Made by a program: the position numbers and the translations under genes
NCBI GenBank assembly: GCA_028023455.1
Contig: JAQFVV010000012.1
Location: 4,494,023 to 4,558,022 of the forward strand
DNA length: 64,000 nucleotides
Direction: 5' to 3'
From: Epiperipatus broadwayi
Lineage: Eukaryota > Onychophora > Udeonychophora > Euonychophora > Peripatidae
In this document: positions 27,804 through 42,727 of the stretch, in pieces
Numbering within the stretch: position 1 is the first letter of the stretch
Layout: each line of letters starts with the position of its first letter
The notes under the pieces: generated by a model
What the model saw: only the letters and a program-made list of their open reading frames with translations
Told to the model about the DNA's origin: nothing
Databases searched by the model: none

Positions 27804-27926
27804 GAGTAGGCACTAGATAGGGATTTTATGCACAAGCCTTCTGGCATCTATTGATTACTCTGGTTAGCACAGGGTGGCACTACTGTATGGAGAAAAGAGT
27901 TTTGCCTTTGTTTATATCTAAATTTA

Positions 27927-29240
27927 TTTAGATACTATGTAAAAGTAGGAGTATACATATCATGTATTGGACTTTTAGATACCACATACAATTTAATATT
28001 CATAAAATGTTATAAACACTTTCTGTTTAGATACAATTTGCCTGTTGGATCTCTGGATTATTTTTATAAAAAAAAAAATTGAATGAAAGTATTTATTATT
28101 GTGAAATATGTGAAATCATTTATTGTTAAAATATTGAGTCTTCTTGATATTATAGTGAATGTTTTAAAAATGAAAGTTTAGAAATTATTTTTATGTTAAG
28201 ATGTTAGAATTTCTTTGCAATGTTGAAGGAGATATTATGTGGGTGTATGATAAATAAAAAATGGTTTGGGATAGTAGTATGGACAAAATCCTATGATGCT
28301 AGGGATAATTGAATATTAAATATTAACTTTTGAATATTCAATATATTTTTGTGAATGCTAAGTAAATACAGCAATAGAGTTATGTATATTTTATGATTCA
28401 TGGTCAGTAGTGTTTTGTTCTGCAAACCAGTAAGTGCTTAAGGAAAAGACATGATAGGAATTTAAGGTATACATGTGGTTTTCAGCTGGGCAGCCATGTT
28501 TCTATTGCTTGTTTCTAGTTCTTGTAGTTTTGTATCCCTCACTTTCAATCAGTTTTTATCATCATTGCTTCCTACATCATAATTAATACTGTTAACAAAA
28601 TGTTTGAAAAATAGATAGCTATAAAATGATGTTAGAATTTTTTGAAAGACAAGAAGAGTAAAATATATCATAAATGAGATCAAATTAATGTGAAATAAAG
28701 TTTTATGGAATGATTTATTATTTCTAATATTATAAGAGATCAAGAGAGTATTAAATGCATATTGTAATTATAAAAAAAGTATGAAGGAAAGTGAAACTGA
28801 ATTATATTAACATCAAGAAACCTGGAGTAGGTAAATACCACATATTTAATTGATTGTATATTATGAGAATAATTATGTTTTTAATAGATAAAATAATCAT
28901 GAGCATAGAGAATTTATAGAGTTATTATAAAAATATATTATTATAAATTATGGAGTGGAGAATTTATTACTATTAAAGGATATACTTTTCTTTGCTAATA
29001 TATAATGGTATTAATAAACTATATAGATAATGAATATTAATACTTTTTGGAAATATTTATAGAAATATTTCATTATTTAACAATATTTTGTTAATGAATC
29101 TGCAATTATTTTATGAATATGTTTTTATATAATAATAATGCTAATATTTATTAATAGTATAGTTTGAGAAAAGGTAATATGATTACCATAGAAGTATATT
29201 TTGCTTTCATAGTGTTACTTTATGATAAATAGTTAAATTG
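27927..29240. other. No recognised feature
   Basis: AT-rich; a 64-codon open frame at 28,549-28,743 (-) has no recognised similarity. Confidence 0.4.
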
Positions 29241-29245
29241 GAAAC

Positions 29246-29452
<207 letters not shown>

Positions 29453-29705
29453 TTTCAAAAAAGGAAGTTTATTAATCAAAGAAATACATAGTTTTTTACA
29501 TTGATTTTACATTGATTTTTAACAGTGGTTTTACCATTGGTTTTGTATACAAGCATTTTTATAGTCTTCCGTTCATGTTTTCAATAAAAAGTAATTTAAT
29601 TCTTACATAAAAAAATTATTAATTGTAGAGAGAGGAAAAAATTGTCTTTTTTATTTCTGTGTTTTAATGTTATTGAACTTTCAGTATTCTTGAATTTTTT
29701 GGTGC

Positions 29706-31120
29706 TTATAGCATTGATTGTTGTTTGATAAGAGACCATGTAGCTGCGTAAATATGGGGATTTGCTATTATTTTGTCTCTATTACGTATCTGGTTTAATT
29801 TGTTGTAGAAGGTGGACGGATGCCTTCTGGGGTTGTTGCCTATTAGATAGGTACACCTGGTACACCAAAAAGCAAAGGTTGCTGCCCTAATGTTGGGTGT
29901 TGATCTGCCTTTAAAACCCTTAATTATTTGATCAATGGTCATGTTTTGCTGATGGTATATTGCACTCATCATTGTTCTTACATTGTGTAATGTAGTACAT
30001 TGATACAATAGGTGTTGTAGAGTCTCTTCAGCCTTGTGGCATAGTCCACAAAAAGGGTCTATTGAAATATACATCCTTTTATGGTGCAAGAAGTATGATG
30101 TTGGCATTGCGATAAGATTTATTTTTAGAATGAAATCAAAAAATTTGGGTTCTAGTGACCACTTTTTGTATTCATGTAGTAGTTTTCTGTTGTTTATTCC
30201 GAGTATTGTGTTATTGTTATTTAGGTCTCTTTCCTGTTGAATTTGTTCGTGAATGTTCCAATATGAATATTTGTGTGTATATTGCTCTGTTCTGTTAAAA
30301 GTTGTTTTATAATGATGGATGATTGATGATATATATAGACCTGTTGGGGGTGGTTTGTCCATTGGAGTAATTTGAATTAAGCATTTAAGTTTTGGAAATT
30401 GGTTTGTAATGGAAATTACTAGATTACTTAATTTTTGTGCATAAAAAATGTCAATGTTGTGCAAACCCAAAACATTTTTAATAAGGGGTTGATTTAGTCT
30501 TTTTGTTGATATTGCAACCACTTTTCTTGACCATAGAAGTTGGTTGCAGATGGTTTTAATCCTTGCTTTGAAACCTTTTGAGAATTTTATTATTGGTAAA
30601 TAATATGTTATTTTTGTCATTATAAGTTGGTTTATTAGCTGGACTTATATATGGAGATATATATTTTTGATAGGGAGGTGACAATGTGTTGTGCTTCTTC
30701 TTTTAATCTATTTTGTATTGAACACCTCATTCCGGTTATTCCCAGATGAAATGGGAATCCTAAAAAACAGGTTGGTTTTGCTTTGTAAATGGACATGCAT
30801 GGTTTTCCAGTAAACATGGACCAAGCAATAGACTTTTCTGGATTAACCTTCAATTTGTATTGTTGCGTATATTCTTTAAGAATTTTTTGTAATTGCGGTA
30901 ATTGTTTTTTTGAATTGAGAAAGACTGTGATGTCGTCCATATAAGCCAAGCAAGCTATATATTGTGCAGTGCCAGGTACTTGAATGCCAGTAAATGTTTT
31001 TTGGATTTTTTCTATTAAAGGGTTAATATATAGAATAAGTAATAGTGAACTGTAAATATTTTTTTTATTGAATATATATTTATTTTGTGAATTTTGAATA
31101 ATTAAAGTTATGTAAATATT
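29706..31120 (-). pseudogene. 5'-truncated LINE reverse transcriptase fragment (second LINE type)
   Basis: The segment to 30,635 has RT motifs ILYINPLIEKI and the catalytic LAYMDDITVFL (about 30,950). Then come KVNPEKSIAWSMF and a FLGFPFHLG block, that is, RT motifs B-E with the fingers missing. After stops, the frame 30,620-29,706 gives the C-terminal domain, with a zinc-knuckle-like CGLCHKAEETLQHLLYQC (Cys/His spacing typical of LINE C-termini). Homology starts abruptly near 31,070, as expected for 5' truncation during reverse transcription. The protein differs clearly from the RTE-like LINE elsewhere in the window. Clade not assigned; Tx1- or Jockey-related are possibilities. Broken, so not functional. 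Confidence 0.75.
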
Positions 31121-31144
31121 GTATTTTGTAAATTTTGAAATCAT

Positions 31145-31674
31145 AGGTGTTATAATAAATTGTCAATGTTTGTTTTAAGTTAATCTTACATCCTGATAGT
31201 TTCTTTCTTATTGTGTCCAAGTCATTATTAATCTTCCTAACCACACACATGTATTATAAAAATTAATTATATATCCATATTATTGCACATGATTTATAAA
31301 AATACAGTATGATTATTAGATTATAATTGTTGAAGATGTTATTTATTAAAGATATGGAAGTGTATAATGCAAATTTTCTTAATAATCTGATATGATAATT
31401 ATAATCAAGCTTTATATTTTTTAATATGCCGCAAAGAATATAATAAGAACTGCAATGCATAATAAAATGAAAATATTTTGAATTTATTTAATGTAAAAAA
31501 TATCATTTGCAGTAGTCTATAATTTTAATTTGTTTTATTGATGACAAAATTAAATAGATAAGTTTTAAAGTAAGAGTTCTGGAGTATTTTATTTTATTAA
31601 TTATTATTGTTATGGTGAAATCACTCACTGTATGTAACTATAATAATTACTCTTTTTTATTGCATTGCCAAATG
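31145..31674. other. No recognised feature
   Basis: AT-rich; nothing supported. Confidence 0.35.
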
Positions 31675-31861
31675 TATACCATATAATACTAAACCATCCA
31701 GGCACTTTACTATTGTTACACAATGCTTTATTTACCACGCTCTTTTACAGTTTACAGTTTTGATTGCCCAGAAATCTTCTTCAGAACTCTTATATAAGAA
31801 TTCTGAAGAAAATTGCTATAAAGTAGTAAAGTGCATCGATGATTTAGCATTAAATGGTATA
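31675..31861. repeat. Small foldback element, 38-bp inverted ends
   Basis: The arms TATACCATATAATACTAAAC... (31,675-31,712) and the complement at 31,824-31,861 match at about 80%. The centre holds a second palindrome, AGAACTCTTATATAAGAATTCT. On the minus strand CTGAAGA (31,784-31,778) is followed by a GATTTC...GCAATC hairpin and then AAAAC. This is what a hammerhead core would look like after loss of the G of GAAA. The inner hairpin on the plus strand also reads CTGAAGA. No target duplication identified. Confidence 0.65.
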
Positions 31862-32974
31862 TATAGCTATATTAGTTAACGTGTAATTATTAGAATAATA
31901 GTATAAACCTGAAATTAAGATTAAAATTTATATTAAGATGAGAATATGTTAAGAATTTTATTTATTATACAAAAAAATGTCAAATATTTTATTATTCAAT
32001 TTAATTTAGTAATGTTAATAATAGTTTATTTTGTGTAATATATGAGTCATGGAAATCTTACTGATAGTTTATGAAAGTAGGTTAGGGAGATATTCCTATT
32101 GTCATTGGGGATGTACTTTTCATAGTATGTTCTTAATGTTAAACTAAGTGTGTACCTTACTGGATGTTTTATTATGAGTATCTTGATTTTTAATAATTAA
32201 TGAAATCATTATTATTAATATATTGAGCTAGTGTTTAAATGAATGTAATTGTAAATGAACAGGTATTTAATTTAATCATTAATTACTTAGTACTTAAATT
32301 GATTAATGGATTTATAGATTATTTAACTTTAGATGTTATTATATTTATCTTGAATTATTTTTAGATGTACTATTATTATGACCTAGTTGTTGGTTAAATT
32401 TTAAACATTCACTTGTGCTGTCTTGATTAGTTATGGTTGAAGAGTTGTTACTTGAGTAGCCAGAGGAATGATACTGTCTTATTAAGGGGACAATATATAT
32501 ATAATGTTTACTTTACATAGAATTTATTATCTATTGACATGCTAAAAATAATCTAAAAATATAATTTAATGACTTGAAAATATTTTAGTATATAATATTT
32601 AAATATTTTCAAGGTTAAAATTCATCTATAGTAAGGAATAGACTTTGTTTTTTATAGTAAATCATATCAATATTTGAAACAAATACATCCAAACATTTTT
32701 AGTTTTTTGAATAAATGTAATCAATCCACTTTGCAAAATAATGAGATAGATTCTCATCTAACTCGATTTATGATTTAGATTTAAAAATAAAAGTAGTTGG
32801 CAGTTGCGAATTAAAATGCAGGTTTCACAAATGAGATTAGATTTTTTTTATTAAATTTATGTTTCTGTTATAGGCACATGCATCTACAATGATACAAGCT
32901 TAAAATAAAAATGAATCAATTTTAAAGTTAGTTTTAAAAAGGTTAAAATTGATTTATTTTAAACTAAGTAAATT
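31862..32974. other. No recognised feature
   Basis: AT-rich; no coding similarity noticed. Confidence 0.4.
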
Positions 32975-34099
32975 TGTTTTGGTACCAATTTAGAATGTAC
33001 TCTCCACCATTTTGGTTTTTAAGGTGAGCTCCAAAACCAACAGAAATACAACCAAATAATACTGTTTGCTAATAAATGTTTCAGTTTTTTTTGTCCAAAA
33101 CATTTTAAAAATTGCAATTTCCATTAAAAATTAAAAAAGAAAATAAGCATATTTTATAGAACTAAAGGCAATCAAAAAAAATCAAAATATCAAGCATATT
33201 AGCACTTAGAAAATGACTAAATAAAATTAGGAAAAAACAAAAAAAATTACCAGCATAATGGCATGATCAAAATATCAAATTACAACAGCAATCACATGTA
33301 AAAAAAAAAAAAACAATATTTAGCAACTAGTATTAGTAAATGACTACCCAAATGTTAGCATAAATACATGACCAAAACAAAGTCAAATATTTCTAGAAAG
33401 CAAGATATCAAGCATATTAATATTTATGAAATGACCAAAAAAAATTAACAAAAATCACAATTTTTTAAAACAATATTTAGAAAATATTACTAATTAGCAA
33501 AGATATCAATGAAAAAAAAACCCTTATGTAAAATATTATTAAATTAATCTATAAAAGAATAAACTGTACTTATGGCTGTAAAATGTAATTTGATATTTTA
33601 TAAAAATATTTTCTTAAATAGTATTTATTTTACGATGTTCATCAATAAATAGATATGTTATCTGTAATTTTCACATAATGATAAAAACATAGGTAATTTG
33701 TTAAATATATAAAAAAAAAAAAACTTTTGCAGGACAAAAAAAATGCAGGGGATGGAAATTTTCAAAAATGGCAAATGTGCCATAAAAAACAAGTTACTAT
33801 CATTGACTAATGGAAAGTAAGTCATGCATAAAAAATAAAACTATAAAACATATTACAAAATATATTTTATTACCTCAAATTCATGTCCCATAGCCAAACA
33901 TATTGAATATAGTAAAATGGTGATAAAAAATTCAAAAGGGTCAACCTTACTCTCTCAGGGGTTCAACTTTGACCTCAATGACTTGGACAAACTCATTATA
34001 TTAAGATGGTAACAAAACATTAAAGTAAAACAAAAATAAGACCATTTTACTGCCTATTTTTTCACACATTCATACAACTATTAGCTATTTATCAACTTA

Positions 34100-34530
34100 A
34101 GTATTAACAATCTATCTATCTTTCTCTGTTTATCTATCTACAATATTTTTATAATTTACCTGTCTATCTGTTTAACTAGATATCTCTTTGTTCTTTTTTA
34201 CCATTCTCTGTCTGCTTATTTATTAACTATATTTATCTGTTTATCTGTCTATCTGGCTCTCTAGATATTTACATAAATATCTATTTATTTATCTGGTATT
34301 CTATCTGTCTATGCATCCATCCATCCAGATAATTATCCAGTCAATATTCATCCACTATCTATTTATCTGATTACCTACTCTAGGTAATATATGCCTATTT
34401 AACTGTCTATCCATTTATTTATTTAGTTTCCTACATATCTATTTATTCAACCATTTGACTATCAATTACTATCTATCTTTATCTATCAACCTATATGCTA
34501 TCTACAGTTTATCTATCTATATGCTTATCT

Positions 34531-34585
<55 letters not shown>

Positions 34586-35605
34586 GTTACATATCTATCT
34601 TTCTTATTGCCTACCTACCTACTTGTTTATTTAATTACCTATCTACCTATGTATATATCTATTTATCTACCTATATGACTGTCTATCTACCTATCTACAT
34701 ATCTATTTAACTGCTTTACTATCTATCTTCTTATTTATGTATACAACTACCACTTTATTTATCTAGCCACTCAACCACCTGTCTATTTATCTACATATTT
34801 ATTTACTTAATTAATTATCTTGCCATCTATTTATTTGTCTATATACTTTATCTCTATCTATCTATATTTTTCTATCTATCTATCTGCCTACCTTTCCATT
34901 TATTTATCTGGTTTTCTAACTATCTATTTATGCATATTTCCATTATTTTAATTATTCATCCACCCAACTATCTGTCTATCTACCTACATATATCTTTATC
35001 TATCTATCTACTTATATGGTCATTCATTTGTGTTTTTTCATATATCTATATCTAGTTATAGATCTATTTATCTATCTATATATATATTGTTTACCTTTCT
35101 TTATATGTTTTCTATTAATTTATTCATCAACTCATTCAGCTATCTATCTCTATTTATTGATCCATTTATCTCTCCTTCCTATATTTGTATCTACCTATTG
35201 ATTTATCTTTTAACTACCTATATGACTTTTTATCTATCTACCCATTTCTCTATCTACCCAAGCATTCATCTAAATATTTATTTATTGTATTGGACATCCA
35301 CCAATCCATATGTATTTATCTCTGTACCTTTTATCTATTTATGTATCATTTTATCCTTGCATTTGTTTAGCTATCTATCAACCTTTCCATTTATTTTTTA
35401 TTCATTCATCAATCAGTCCCTCTAATCTACTTTTCTTTGAATGGGTTCATTGATCAGTATTTCCATCCATCCATCTATCTGTTTATTTTCCTACCATCAA
35501 TCAATTCATCCATGTATCCACCTCTGTACATCTATTTATCTATCAAACTATCCAGCTGTATTTTTTTATTTTCTACCTATCCATTTATCTATCCAATTAT
35601 CCATC
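34100..35605. repeat. Degenerate CTAT/ATCT satellite, left arm
   Basis: About 1.5 kb of imperfect tetranucleotide repeat on the pyrimidine strand, with a pure ATCT core at about 34,532-34,584. Interruptions suggest great age. Open frames through it are artefacts. Confidence 0.95.
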
Positions 35606-35609
35606 TACA

Positions 35610-37210
<1,601 letters not shown>

Positions 37211-37739
37211 TAAATTGGTCCTCCTTTAATTTTTTACTATCATCTTAATGTAAAGAGTTTGTCTGAATTGTTGAAGTCAAATTTGAACACCTAAGAATGT
37301 AAGGTTAATTCCTTTAATTTTTTTCCATTTTACTATTCTCCATATGTTTGGCTATAGGACATGAATTTTTATGCTTTGAGGTAATAAAATATATTTTTGC
37401 AATATGTTTTTATAGTTTTTTTATTTTTTTATGCATAATTTACTTTTTGTTAACAAATAATATCAGTTTTTTTGTTGTTGTTGTTAAATAGATTCTAAAC
37501 TATTGTTTTTGAATTTTATTATTCTGGAAAATATCTAATTTTTTTAATGTTTAACAAAATATCCATAATGTTTTATTCTAATATATGATAATTATAGATA
37601 TCTATTGATGAACACCATAAAATAAACATCGTTTAAGAAAATATATTTGATGGAATATCAATTTGCATTCTATAGCCATAAGCAAATGTTTTCTTTTTCA
37701 TAGGTTAGTCTAGTACTTTTTTACATTGGTGATTTTTTT

Positions 37740-38390
37740 TATTGATATATTTGCTAATTAGTAATATTTGGTAATTATGGTTTTAAAATATTGATTTTTG
37801 TTAATTTTTTTGGTCATTTTTTAATTGTTAATGTACTTGATATTTTAATTTTTTATTATTATTTTGATCATGTAATTATGCTAATATTTTTATGGTTATT
37901 TACTAATAATCGTTGCTAAATATTATTTTTTCATATTTAATTGTTATAGTAATTTATTCTTTTGGCTGCATAATTATGTCAGGGATTTTTTTTTCATTGA
38001 TATGTTTGCTTTTTACCAATATTTGCTAAATATTGTTTTTAAAAAAAAATTTATTTTGCCATTTTTTTTTTTTTTTTTTGGCCTACTAATATGCTTGACA
38101 TTTTTATTTCAAAAAGTATTTGATTTTTTTTTATTAGACATGTAAATATGGTAGCATTTTTTGGTCATTAACTAATATTAATTGCTAAATATTATTTTTC
38201 ATATTTGACTGTTATAGTAATTTTATCTTTGGGTCACATGATTACACAGGCAGATTTTTTTATTTTTGCAAATATTTTTGATCATTTTCTAATTAGTAAA
38301 ATTCTTGATATTTTGATTTCTAAATATAGTTGTTTTTTTATTGGTTGTATAAAATTTGTGCATTTATTTTTAATTTTTGATGAAAATTGC
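37740..38390. repeat. Two degenerate copies of a 268-bp tandem unit
   Basis: The block TCATATTTAATTGTTATAGT at 37,931 recurs as TCATATTTGACTGTTATAGT at 38,199 with similar flanks (GGTCATT...ACTAAT...TTGCTAAATATT). The partner arm near 33.1-33.5 kb shows matching repeated blocks, so the tandem duplication predates or belongs to the inverted repeat. Confidence 0.6.
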
Positions 38391-38525
38391 AATTTTTAAA
38401 CTGTATTGGATAAAATAACAGATATACTTGGTTCCTTTAAGGTATTATCGGTCATCTTTTATCACTTGATTGAGTTCCTTTACAAACTAACATGGCAGAG
38501 AGTGTTTAATAAATTGGTACATTTG

Positions 38526-41500
38526 TTTCTTTAAAAGTTGGGTTTTAGAAACAAATCTGTAATTAAATGAAATTAAAGAATGAGATTATTATAAAGTGAA
38601 ATTCTTTGAAAACTGATTTCTGTTATTAATCTTTGATTTATGTTTAGCAAAGGTTTTAAAATGTCAGTTAAACATTTTTTGAATAATTACGATATCTAGT
38701 TGTTATTTTAGTCATGATATTTACTCATCTAAAGAATTTTGTAAATATAGATGATTTAAATTAATTACTGTCTTGTTTAATTAAAAAAAGAAATGTTTTA
38801 TAAAATTGGTCATCCTATAGATGGGATGACTCAGAAATAATTTTATCTTTAGTCTTTGTTACTGTCTTTACTCACCATTTACTCCAACTGATCAGTTCAG
38901 TCGCCATGAAGTACACAAAATCTCTACCAAAAACTGAAATAATAAGTATGTGTGGTTAGGACCCACTAAAGAACTTTATTCCAAAGCATGGAGTCATAGC
39001 CATCAGAATGTTGAACCCTACTTGGTGAATTATATCCAGCAGGGTGCTACCTAGCTTTACATATATTGAATTGCACTTAGCTGTTCTTTTTAATAGTGAA
39101 AGGGAACAAATTTTTATAACAAAGCCTAACTGAAAACATATAACCTGATTCTCATTAAGATTGTCGAAAAAATATGTGAATTTTACCTTTGTATAGAGTA
39201 ACAATATGTTCTCAACTGTATTTTATGAATGATTTAATAAAATTTTAAAACTTTAGTTACCTACAAGCTAGTTATAATTAGAAATCTCAGTCAATTTATT
39301 TTATGTGATTTATATATTTATTTTTTATGTTAACTTAGTTTTAATACTTAGATTTATAAGATGTGATTTAGTTTTAGAATTTGATATATATATATTTATT
39401 AAATATTCAAAAATTTAAAAAAAATCATTTTTGTTTTTTAATTTTTTTCCTTTCCTCCTAAAGAAATTGAAATAACAAAGATGATTTTAATAATCAAAAT
39501 TTACTTTAAGTTAAATCAATCTTTCTTTTAAAAAAATAGTTTAAAAAGAATATAAGATTTTGTTATTTTAAATAGTTAAAATTTAGTTGAAAAAAGTTAT
39601 CTCCTTGAAGCTATTCAAAAATCATTTAAACAATATATTTTAAAACCAATGGAAATCAAGGTATGTGTGTCTAATGTAATGTACATTTATGCATATAAAT
39701 AGTTGAATAAGTTAAATTTATTCTTTTTAAAAGTCATGGGAAGTTTGCCTTCTTTATTTGTTTGTTTCACATACATGTCTAAAAGTAAATATTGGTACAT
39801 ATATGTGCATGCATTTTATTTGATGATCCTATAGATATTTTATCCTCTGCACATGAACTTTATATATGTTATTTATCATTCCAATATATATTATTCCCTC
39901 TTGAGGCCCTTAAGCGGGATTTTGCTCTGGATTGAGAGATAGCCCCCCCTGAATTTGGTTTAAATTGTAATTCAGATTGTAAGAGGTTTATAAAGTTGTT
40001 TTATTTTTAATGTAGCATATTGATCAAATGCATAGGGTGTTGCCTGATTTTGTAAGGGTCTGCATCATAAAAACCTTTATAGTTAATTCAAGATATTTTG
40101 TTATTTCTTGTTCTTTAATATAAAGTAAATATATGTTCATAGCTAACACTTATTTTACAGAATTAAAAAATCAATTGAGTTATTTAATGATAATTTTCTT
40201 TTCAGAGATGATACTAATTACTAATAAAAAATATGTTAATATTCAAAAACTAACCAGTATCAAATCCAATAAATGCCAATATAAAGGGGGCAATTTCAAT
40301 TTGTTCTTGAATTGTACTGCTAAGAAATTTTTATTTATTTATCATTAGATCAATTTTATCATTTATTTGATTTTGTTTGCTTTGCTAATTGGTGTTTCTA
40401 AAAAATCTATGTTTTCTGCAACCTAGAAACAATTATAGGTATGTATTAATAATGATGTATCTGGGTAGGCATTTATAATTAAGATTTTCACCAGTAAACT
40501 GTCATATGATATTTCAATAAGATATTCGAGGTTATGTGTAATATAAATATATATATATATTGTAAGGATCGCTATAAGTCTCATACCTTTCCTTATCATT
40601 AAATGCATTGAACATAAATATATACATGGATGTGTTGATTTATAAAATTAATACATCTATTGAACAGTTCGAATTGATGATGTATAACAGTATGAATAAA
40701 AATTATATTGCAGTTTAATGAACTGGAAATGCCTGAAACAAAATCATAAATTTGTTATTAAATTTAATTTTATTAATATTTTAAAATAACAAATTTGACA
40801 GAACAATTGAGAAAGTTTTATAAAGAATAAAACTAAAAAAAAAAACAAATTTATAATCTAGTGTTATAAAATGGGAGAGGGAAAAGAAAACCCTGATAGA
40901 GCATATGCAGTAACCATAACAATAACAAACAACTATTTTTTTTTCTTTAATGGCTGGAAAGTTAAAAATATGTATAGAGAAGGTTATACGTGAGATTTTC
41001 TTTTATTTATTCACTAATGATGGCAAGACAGTTAATTTAAAATTGTATTTTGGTAAAACGTTTTCAGCATTTTGAAAGAAAGAATTATTGGACAGTAAAT
41101 ATGCACAGAACTGTAAGTTGTTAGTTTGATCTATATGTGTAAAAAAAAAAAACTGAAATGAAAGAATATCACTATATATCCATTGGAATTAAACTTTTGT
41201 ATAAACTATGAAAATTTAAAAATAAACAAATTATAACCTGTTGATTAAAGCATAATAGGAACCAAGATTTTGTTTTCTTTTTGTTATTGATAATTATATT
41301 GAACTATTTGCTATAAAAATATGATAAAATATTCATTTACATAATCAAGCATTTAATAATTATAGAACTGTTGGAAGTTTTAAATTTAATAACGTTTATC
41401 ATCAAAAGAAAAAAAAACTGACTTTAATCGTGTTTCGTTTTGGTATATAGCTATAACATTTCTAATGCTGATATAAGAAAAGAATTTTATATATATATAT

Positions 41501-42690
41501 ACTAACATAAAAATGATGCAGGTGTGCTAAAAAAATCGTTGTGAAGGTCAAGGCAACTCAGATGGGTTTTGAAGAGGGTGATGAACATGATCCATAGGTG
41601 TGAATTCTCACCATCACATATATATAAAATGGCAACCAGATATTATGTGAAGTTGCATAGATCAGTGGTGAAAGTGGCCAAATCAAAGATTATCCAAACT
41701 ACTTGGTCAACTTATGGGAATTGGATAGATCATGGAAGACACTACTTTGGATAATGAAGCGAATAAAAGATACTGAAAATTCTCAATCTACCATGAATTT
41801 TTCCATTTAAAGAAGATACTCATGTTTAGTCAAGAGGTTTACTAAATCATTCATAATTTTATGTTGATATGTAACTGTTTGTTCGTTATGGTTAACATAC
41901 TGATGCTATAATTTTAAGGTTTTCTCTTCTTCATTTATGTATTTATTTATTTTTTTTATTACTTCCACATTGGATTTTTTTGAGCTGGAAGTACCAAAGA
42001 ATTTAGATGTATATATTTCATGATATAAAATGTATTTTTGGAAATAAATAAAAAAAATATAAATGGTTCTGTTAGGAAAAAGAGAAGGACTAGACTATGA
42101 TGAAATGAATATAAATGAAGGTAAGACTTATTTTTGACTCACTAACAACATAACATTAGTAACAAAATTAATTATTAATAAAACCTATATTATCCTTTAT
42201 TAACAAGACACATACTAACAATTACTTATAAAATCAATTGATGGCAATTCCAGTTCTCATGATTTATAATATTCACATACGAACCCATTAATTCAATTAT
42301 ATTTATAAAATAATAAATTGTATATTGATATGATGATACCTTTTTTTAAAAAAAATAAATAAATAAATAAACAATGTCATTTGTTTAGATTGGTATGAAA
42401 GATCATAATTTTTTTTTTAATATGATGGCATGAAAGGTAGAGACCTATGTATACCAAGAATGACCTATAGTTGATGATATTATTATTTTATGTATTTTTT
42501 TTGTGTTATTATTTTAATGAGATTAAGTGGAAGTGTAAGAATCGTATTTATGGTGTTTTAAAATGTATATTTATATATTTAAATATGTTATGTTAAGATA
42601 AAATAAATTTGTTGATTTTAATTGATTTTACATCAAGGATTATCTATAATTTGTTGAGAATACATCATTGAATTCACGTGTCTCTTGATG
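38526..42690. other. Mostly unannotated AT-rich stretch
   Basis: No host gene recognised. At 40,546-40,572 an AT repeat is followed by TGTAAGGATCGC, which matches the start of the LTR-like element at 59,160 (TGTAACGATCCGG) and may be another member, right end not found. More balanced patches at 38,860-39,230, 39,895-39,990 and 41,500-41,760 (61-codon open frame at 41,569 +) have no recognised similarity. Confidence 0.4.

Positions 42691-42696
<6 letters not shown>

Positions 42697-42727
<31 letters not shown>

Larger units (their letters stand above)
26981..27912 (+). mobile_element. Family A hammerhead element, tandem dimer with inverted 5' copy
   Basis: The insertion is bounded by the identical 14-mer TATATCTAAATTTA at 26,967-26,980 and 27,913-27,926. 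Inside, 26,982-27,105 is an inverted copy of the element's 3' end. Two direct units follow, starting about 27,105 and 27,567 and offset by 462 bp. Each carries a conserved block (GAGTTCAGACCCATATGA) and a hammerhead ribozyme. Unit 1 continues through TTTTGCCTTTGTTTA into a 54-bp tail (to GTGGTTTAA, 27,506) and a 58-bp linker. Unit 2 stops at TTTTGCCTTTGTTTA. No ORF. The architecture (inverted 5' piece, tandem units, ribozymes, 14-bp duplication) resembles Penelope-like elements and retrozymes. Confidence 0.85.

Noticed and set aside
29706-31144. Same LINE family as the 10-13 kb copy
   Set aside because: RT wording (YMDD instead of FADD) and the Cys/His C-terminal motif differ clearly.
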